Both the position numbers and the translations under genes were made by a program. Positions 59,752 through 64,000 of a stretch of DNA of 64,000 nucleotides are shown piece after piece (positions within the stretch are counted from its first letter, which is position 1; every line of letters starts with the position of its first letter). The DNA comes from Psoroptes ovis (Eukaryota > Arthropoda > Arachnida > Sarcoptiformes > Psoroptidae): positions 248,001 through 312,000 of the forward strand of contig PQWQ01000032.1 of NCBI GenBank assembly GCA_002943765.1. The letters run 5' to 3'. Below the pieces are notes generated by a model, which saw nothing but the letters and a program-made list of their open reading frames with translations, searched no databases and was not told the DNA's origin.

Positions 59752-59847
59752 AGATGACCATATAGATAAGACATTATAGAATCATACATTTTATTTAATT
59801 TTTTACATTTTATTATTTTCAATGAAATAATTGATTCATTCATTCAT

Positions 59848-60057
59848 TCAATTTCTTGATCTATTTTTCATTAATCGTAAATTTTTCGGATCAGTACGAC
59901 AATCCAAATAATCGCTACCAAAATGGAAACATTGTTTTTTTGTTTTTTCATCATTTTCACCACCATCTTTAATACATTTAAAATAATCAATAAGCATATG
60001 TTTACATGGATCTTCGGATTTTTCCGATATATCAATCGTTATAATACCACCGGACAT
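59848..60057 (-). CDS. Small twin-CX9C protein, COX19-like
   Basis: 69 residues from the ATG at 60057 (the frame above it reaches only TTG). Four cysteines form two CX9C pairs: Cys18-x9-Cys28 (CKHMLIDYFKC) and Cys43-x9-Cys53 (CFHFGSDYLDC), the CHCH helix hairpin of intermembrane-space proteins imported through MIA40. The first helix and the YLDCRTDPKNL end resemble the neighbouring COX19 (CKHLMEEYMKC, YLECRMDKDL), so it may be an old local duplicate or another assembly factor such as a CMC-type protein. The N-terminus SGGIITIDISEKSED lacks the COX19 GSFPLD block. It lies tail to tail with NVL (96 bp) and head to head with RPF1 (180 bp, probably a shared promoter). Confidence 0.75.
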   Translation of the reverse strand: MSGGIITIDISEKSEDPCKHMLIDYFKCIKDGGENDEKTKKQCFHFGSDYLDCRTDPKNLRLMKNRSRN

Positions 60058-60170
60058 ATTTTTTTCTTGAAATTTCAAATCAAAATTATGATGAAATCGA
60101 ATCTTAAATAAACAAAATCGAATGTCACATGTTAATCACGACAAATAATAGTTGCTAATATTCTTGATAG

Positions 60171-60180
60171 ATGGCGCTAC
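60171..60180. promoter_or_regulatory. TAGATGGCGC motif in the shared RPF1/twin-CX9C promoter
   Basis: GATGGCG core, 58 bp above the RPF1 ATG, in the 180-bp gap between two divergent genes. Same core as at 7149. YY1/Pho-like or CTCF-core-like. Confidence 0.35.
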
Positions 60181-60237
60181 TTATATTTAACAATCACATG
60201 TTTTTCGGTGCCCTCATGTTTTGTTGCCGTCAAGAAT

Positions 60238-61408
60238 ATGGATCGAAATTTTTACGATGATTTCCAGCATGATGATGAAGACATTGGTGGTGATCATCAA
60301 TATGAATCCGATGATGATTATGGTGATGATGAGCAAGACACCAATACCCAGGATGGTCATGAAATCGATGAAGAAACAGCTGAAAATGGCGCTTCAAACA
60401 ATATATTTGAATCAAATTTAGAAAATTTAAAAAAATTGAAACGATTACATCGTGAAGATGTTCGCCGAATTCGTGGCAAAGAAAAACGTGCCAAGCGTAA
60501 ACGTAAAAAGGTATGTGCAAAGGTTATTGTCTTGGATTGCTCGAATTAATCAATTTCTTTTGATCAATAGGAGCTAGATTTGCCAAAGCAAACACCAAGA
60601 ACGATTGAAAATACACGAACACCGAATGATGACCGCGTTGAAGGTGATGACGATGAAATTCGATTGGATGAATCATTGGATGAAATGTCCGCATATTTCC
60701 GCAAGGAAATTCCTCCTAAAGTCCTCATTACATCGAGCCATAATTCACATCGAAGAACGATTAGATTTTGTCGTGAATTACGTGATACAATCGTTGGTTC
60801 AGAATTACGGTGGCGTAAAAAATGCCCAATTAAACGATTGGTTAAATGTGCTATTCAACGTGGTTACACCGATATTTTGGTCGTGAATGAAGATCATACT
60901 AAGCCAAGTAAGTTATCGATATTCTGGTAGTTCATACTTGCTGATCCATAATTTTTAAATATTCATTGATTCAGATGGACTATTACATATTCACTTGCCC
61001 AATGGACCGACTGCATACTATAGGCTTAGTAGTATTCGTTATTGTAAAGAAATAAAGCATCGTGCCGCTTATAATCGAAGTAATCCTGAAATAATCATCA
61101 ACAATATGACCACACGTCTTGGACATTCAATTGGCCGTATGTTAGCTTCGCTTTTTCATTATGAACCACATTTTCGTGGACGTAAAGTTGTCACTTTCCA
61201 CAATCAACGTGATTATATATTTTTCCGCCATCATTTGTATGAATTCAAACAAAATGGTGAACGTGTGGCCATACGTGAATTGGGCCCAAGATTTACGATG
61301 AAACTGCAATCACTTCAACATGGAACATTTGATTCGAAATTTGGTGAATATGAATATGTGATTCAACGGCATGAACAAGGTGTTAATCGTAGAAAATTTT
61401 TCCTCTGA
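60238..61408 (+). CDS. RPF1: RPF1, Brix-domain ribosome production factor 1, 3 exons
   Basis: Exons 60238-60510, 60571-60907 and 60975-61408, 347 residues (human 349). RPF1 is a nucleolar 60S assembly factor that binds pre-rRNA. Acidic N-terminal region (DDEDIGGDHQYESDDDYGDD), then a basic coiled segment (EDVRRIRGKEKRAKRKRKK), then the Brix domain from about 140: PPKVLITSSHNSHRRTIRF, ADVVV-like ILVVNEDHTKPNGLLHIHL, LPNGPTAYYRLSSI, RLGHSIGRMLASLFHYEPHF, GRKVVTFHNQRDYIFFRHH, ELGPRFTMKLQSLQ, ending HEQGVNRRKFFL. The start at 60238 is chosen because the ATG context is good and the frame above opens only at GTG. It shares a 180-bp divergent promoter with the twin-CX9C gene and works in the same pathway as NVL next door. 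Confidence 0.96.
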
Positions 61409-61770
61409 GCATATCTTCATATATTAAAATATATATTCATTTTAAAATTAAGTCATTTATAAAAAAAAAGAAAAAATACCGAGTAAATCGAATAATTAAT
61501 GGATAAATATACATGGTTTAAAGTTTTAATTCGTAGTTTTAAAGTTGAATTTCGTAATTTTGAATGAAATTTTCAACTGTGTAATTACGAAATTTAATTT
61601 TAAAATTACGAATTAAAACTTTAAACGCTGTAATAACAATAACAATAATCTTGAAAATAATAAGGCCCAAAATAAAACTGTATGTGTGAATCAATATCCC
61701 AAATATATCAAATCACATTTTAAATACATCATTATAGAAATGAGAATCATTATCATCCAGAGTTCTTTGT
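61409..61770. other. Convergent 3' region of RPF1 and IRE1
   Basis: 362 bp between stop codons; one third of it is a family-2 palindromic element. No gene seen. Confidence 0.6.
61511..61632. mobile_element. AT-rich palindromic element, family 2, copy 5
   Basis: Left arm TTTAAAGTTTTAATTCGTAG; right arm TACGAATTAAAACTTTAAAC then GCTGTA. The arms are almost perfectly inverted. Confidence 0.85.
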
Positions 61771-63999
61771 TCAATTCGAATGTCTTGTTCTTTGATCGTT
61801 TGAATGCCATTTGTTGGTGGATGATGACGAAGACGATTGCTTTGACTGTTTACGTTGTCTTACATTGAATGGGAATGGACGCTGAGCACCACCACCACCC
61901 TGATCATCATCTTTCCAACGTTCATTCCAACGTACAGTTGCACGTGGTAATGTTTTGAATTGAAATGTTGGTGATGTATCATTGCTGGATTGGCTTTGGT
62001 GATGTTGATGATAATAATGACGAAATACATCTTCATTTGAACATGATTGCAATGCAATATATGAATGTATAATAAGTCGTGGAAAACGACTGGTAAAATA
62101 CTTTGTAAATTCTGTAGGTATTGACCCTAATGATCGTTGTACACTGGGATCAAGTTCATGATAATGATGCCTCTTGTTACGTATGGCCCGTAATAAATCT
62201 CGAACAGATTGTCCTTTGTATGAACGAAATTTTCTCAAATCTTCTTGCAGCTCAAAGCTAATACAACGGCGCCAATCACCACGACAAACATCGAGTGAAC
62301 CTTGTTCCAGTGTTCGCAGTAGCGGTGAATCTGATTGTTCACATTCGAAACGATCCGATACATCTTGCATAAATTGCAGGGATTGTTGTTCATTCCAAAA
62401 ATATGGATGTTTTAAAATCGTTTCGATTGATGGACGATTACTGGCGGCGGAATCGATCATTGGTTCAACTAATGATCGAAGACATATATGTTCTTCACCG
62501 TTCAAACGTGTTAGATTGGCTTCACCTTTCAAAATGGCCGTTTGCCGATCCAGCTCACCGAATGGATGTTCACCATCAGTATGGGTATAATACAATAGAC
62601 AACCCAATGAAAATATATCATTCGGTTTCGATGGTTTTTCTTTGTCATCATCAGTGTTATTAGTACTGTATAATTTTCGTTTCAACATTTCAGGTGCAAT
62701 CCATCCTTCGGTACCAGCTGATCGGTTATCAGCTGTTGTAAATGATTCAGACGTCAGTATTTTCGATAATCCAAAATCGGTTATCATTATTTTATTCGCT
62801 TTTCGCGCTGGTCCACTATCGATACGATTCGATGATATCAATATATTGGCCGGTTTAATATCACGATGTACAATATCAAGTGAATGTAAATGTTGAAGAC
62901 CTTGACATGTTTGATGCATTAGATTTATTTTATCCAATCGAAAATCGATTGTACCTTGTTTCGATTCAATGATATAATCAGACAGTGTCATTTCAGCCAA
63001 TTCGATTGCGATATATGTGAATTGTTCATCCGATTCGGTAGCAAAATAACGAATCAAATTTGGATGTTGCAACTGCCGGAGCAAATCAATTTCACGATTA
63101 GCCAATCGAAAACAATCCGAAACGATACGTTTGACGGCAACACGTTGTTTACCTTCAAATAGGCCTTTGTAAACACAAGTACCGGCACAGCCACGGCCAA
63201 TAATATCGCTGGAATGGAATGTAATTTTACCAATACTTATTCGATTATTGTCATTAGTGGACATTGTTTTCAATGTAGATGATGATGATGATGATGAGGA
63301 TATGGTCTTTGCTTGCTGATGTTGATTACGTTTTTCCATATAAAACATGACGAATATCGATAAAATGGCCAATATTATCATTGAAATGAGCAATACAATC
63401 AAATTGAGCATCCAAAATGTATAATTTTGCATAGCATCATTACTATTGTTGCCATTATCAACAGGTAATCTACGATCAACATTTGCAGTGCTCAAATCTT
63501 GTAACAATAATCGATCTTGAATTACGTTCGAACGGCCGCTATCAACGGCCATATATGGAACATTCGAAAGCAGATGGGATCGAGGTATTACGGAGAACTT
63601 GATATCCGATTCTTTTGGATACTCGTAATAACCACGAAGATATTTCAACAGGTCAAAGGGTTCATCATATTCACCAGGTGGTAGCGGACCTTCAAGTAGA
63701 TAATCTAAATCTTTACGTATTTGAGTGGTTTCTACCAGTGCACTTAATGCATACAACGATTTTGATTCACTTAATTCACCAACATAAACAGATGGGAATA
63801 ACGCTGGTTTCGGATGGAAGAAACTGGTCGCATTAAGAAAACCACCAATCGTAAAGAATGGTACACGATGAATTATGGGGAAATTAGCCGTTTCCGATAG
63901 ACGATAAATCGATATGATTGGTGAATCAAATTCGAATGACCATAAAAATGAATTATGACCATCGGCAACATCCATCGTAGCGATTTTACCATCGCTGCT
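61771..63999 (-). CDS. ERN1: IRE1 (ERN1) ER-stress kinase/RNase, 5' end off the window
   Basis: The frame runs off the right edge; the 742 C-terminal residues are present without an intron. IRE1 senses unfolded proteins in the ER and splices XBP1 mRNA. Order: end of the luminal domain (SSDGKIATMDVADG, PSVYVGELSESKSLYAL), transmembrane helix (WMLNLIVLLISMIILAILSI), Ser-rich linker, kinase domain (GRGCAGTCVYKG, VAVKRIVSD, HSLDIVHRDIKPANIL, ITDFGLSK, AGTEGWIAPEML) and the KEN ribonuclease domain (LRKFRSYKGQSVRDLLRAIR, NKRHHYHELDPSVQRSLG, YFTSRFPRLIIHSY). The Asn and His of NKRHHY correspond to the human RNase catalytic pair. The C-terminus has a low-complexity Gln/Ser/His tail. The ATG at 63975 is internal, because the conserved luminal sequence continues above it. 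Confidence 0.96.
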   Translation of the reverse strand, partial: SSDGKIATMDVADGHNSFLWSFEFDSPIISIYRLSETANFPIIHRVPFFTIGGFLNATSFFHPKPALFPSVYVGELSESKSLYALSALVETTQIRKDLDYLLEGPLPPGEYDEPFDLLKYLRGYYEYPKESDIKFSVIPRSHLLSNVPYMAVDSGRSNVIQDRLLLQDLSTANVDRRLPVDNGNNSNDAMQNYTFWMLNLIVLLISMIILAILSIFVMFYMEKRNQHQQAKTISSSSSSSSTLKTMSTNDNNRISIGKITFHSSDIIGRGCAGTCVYKGLFEGKQRVAVKRIVSDCFRLANREIDLLRQLQHPNLIRYFATESDEQFTYIAIELAEMTLSDYIIESKQGTIDFRLDKINLMHQTCQGLQHLHSLDIVHRDIKPANILISSNRIDSGPARKANKIMITDFGLSKILTSESFTTADNRSAGTEGWIAPEMLKRKLYSTNNTDDDKEKPSKPNDIFSLGCLLYYTHTDGEHPFGELDRQTAILKGEANLTRLNGEEHICLRSLVEPMIDSAASNRPSIETILKHPYFWNEQQSLQFMQDVSDRFECEQSDSPLLRTLEQGSLDVCRGDWRRCISFELQEDLRKFRSYKGQSVRDLLRAIRNKRHHYHELDPSVQRSLGSIPTEFTKYFTSRFPRLIIHSYIALQSCSNEDVFRHYYHQHHQSQSSNDTSPTFQFKTLPRATVRWNERWKDDDQGGGGAQRPFPFNVRQRKQSKQSSSSSSTNKWHSNDQRTRHSN

Positions 64000-64000
64000 C

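Noticed and set aside
62174..62590. 138-aa frame antisense to IRE1
   Set aside because: Shadow of the kinase-domain coding sequence; no recognisable features.
63975..63975. ATG at 63975 as the IRE1 start
   Set aside because: Conserved luminal-domain sequence continues above it to the window edge, and no signal peptide follows it.

Overview
This is a piece of AT-rich nuclear DNA from a small-genome arthropod. The genes are eukaryotic: GT-AG introns, many only 40-80 nt long, run through most of them. Protein content (Islet, MEK, IRE1, Nedd4, COX19, CFAP20, DRAM family), the Asn/Ser/His-rich low-complexity inserts and the tiny introns fit an astigmatid mite (Dermatophagoides or a relative). That assignment is an inference from gene style, not from a search.

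Layout. Left block (1-13.4 kb), gene-dense: the 3' part of an ANKLE1/LEM-3 nuclease (+); the MAP kinase kinase MEK (-, 5 exons); proteasome ATPase Rpt5/PSMC3 (+); a DHRS7B-type short-chain reductase (-); a clip-domain trypsin-like protease (-); an unresolved coding-like stretch; then three head-to-tail genes, a SERHL/kraken serine hydrolase, CFAP20 and snurportin-1. Middle (13.4-48.7 kb): one gene only, the LIM-homeodomain factor Islet/tailup (+, 8 exons, 20038-30454). It sits between a 6.6-kb and an 18.2-kb noncoding stretch and has a 5.6-kb intron. This region carries 17 of 18 short mariner-like hairpin elements. Right block (48.7-64 kb), gene-dense again: Nedd4 E3 ligase (+, 9 exons, apparent alternative first exon), a DRAM-family membrane protein (+), an unknown 183-aa ORF overlapping COX19 (both -), a 1-kb array of 44-bp repeats, the ribosome-biogenesis ATPase NVL (+), a second small twin-CX9C protein (-), ribosome factor RPF1 (+), and most of IRE1 (-), which runs off the right edge.

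The genes do not form one pathway. Sub-themes are proteostasis (Rpt5, Nedd4, IRE1), ribosome biogenesis (NVL, RPF1) and cytochrome-oxidase assembly (COX19 and a COX19-like neighbour). Exon joins were worked out by hand from splice sites, reading phase and remembered family sequences; every join given keeps the reading frame.

I did not find a clearly new biological system. The points most worth a second look are the higher-order 44-bp array bounded by hAT-like termini, the overlap between COX19 and an unrecognised ORF, two palindromic mobile-element families (one with a chimeric member), the in-frame 42-nt NVL intron, the regulatory desert around Islet, and a clip protease with a Leu activation site.
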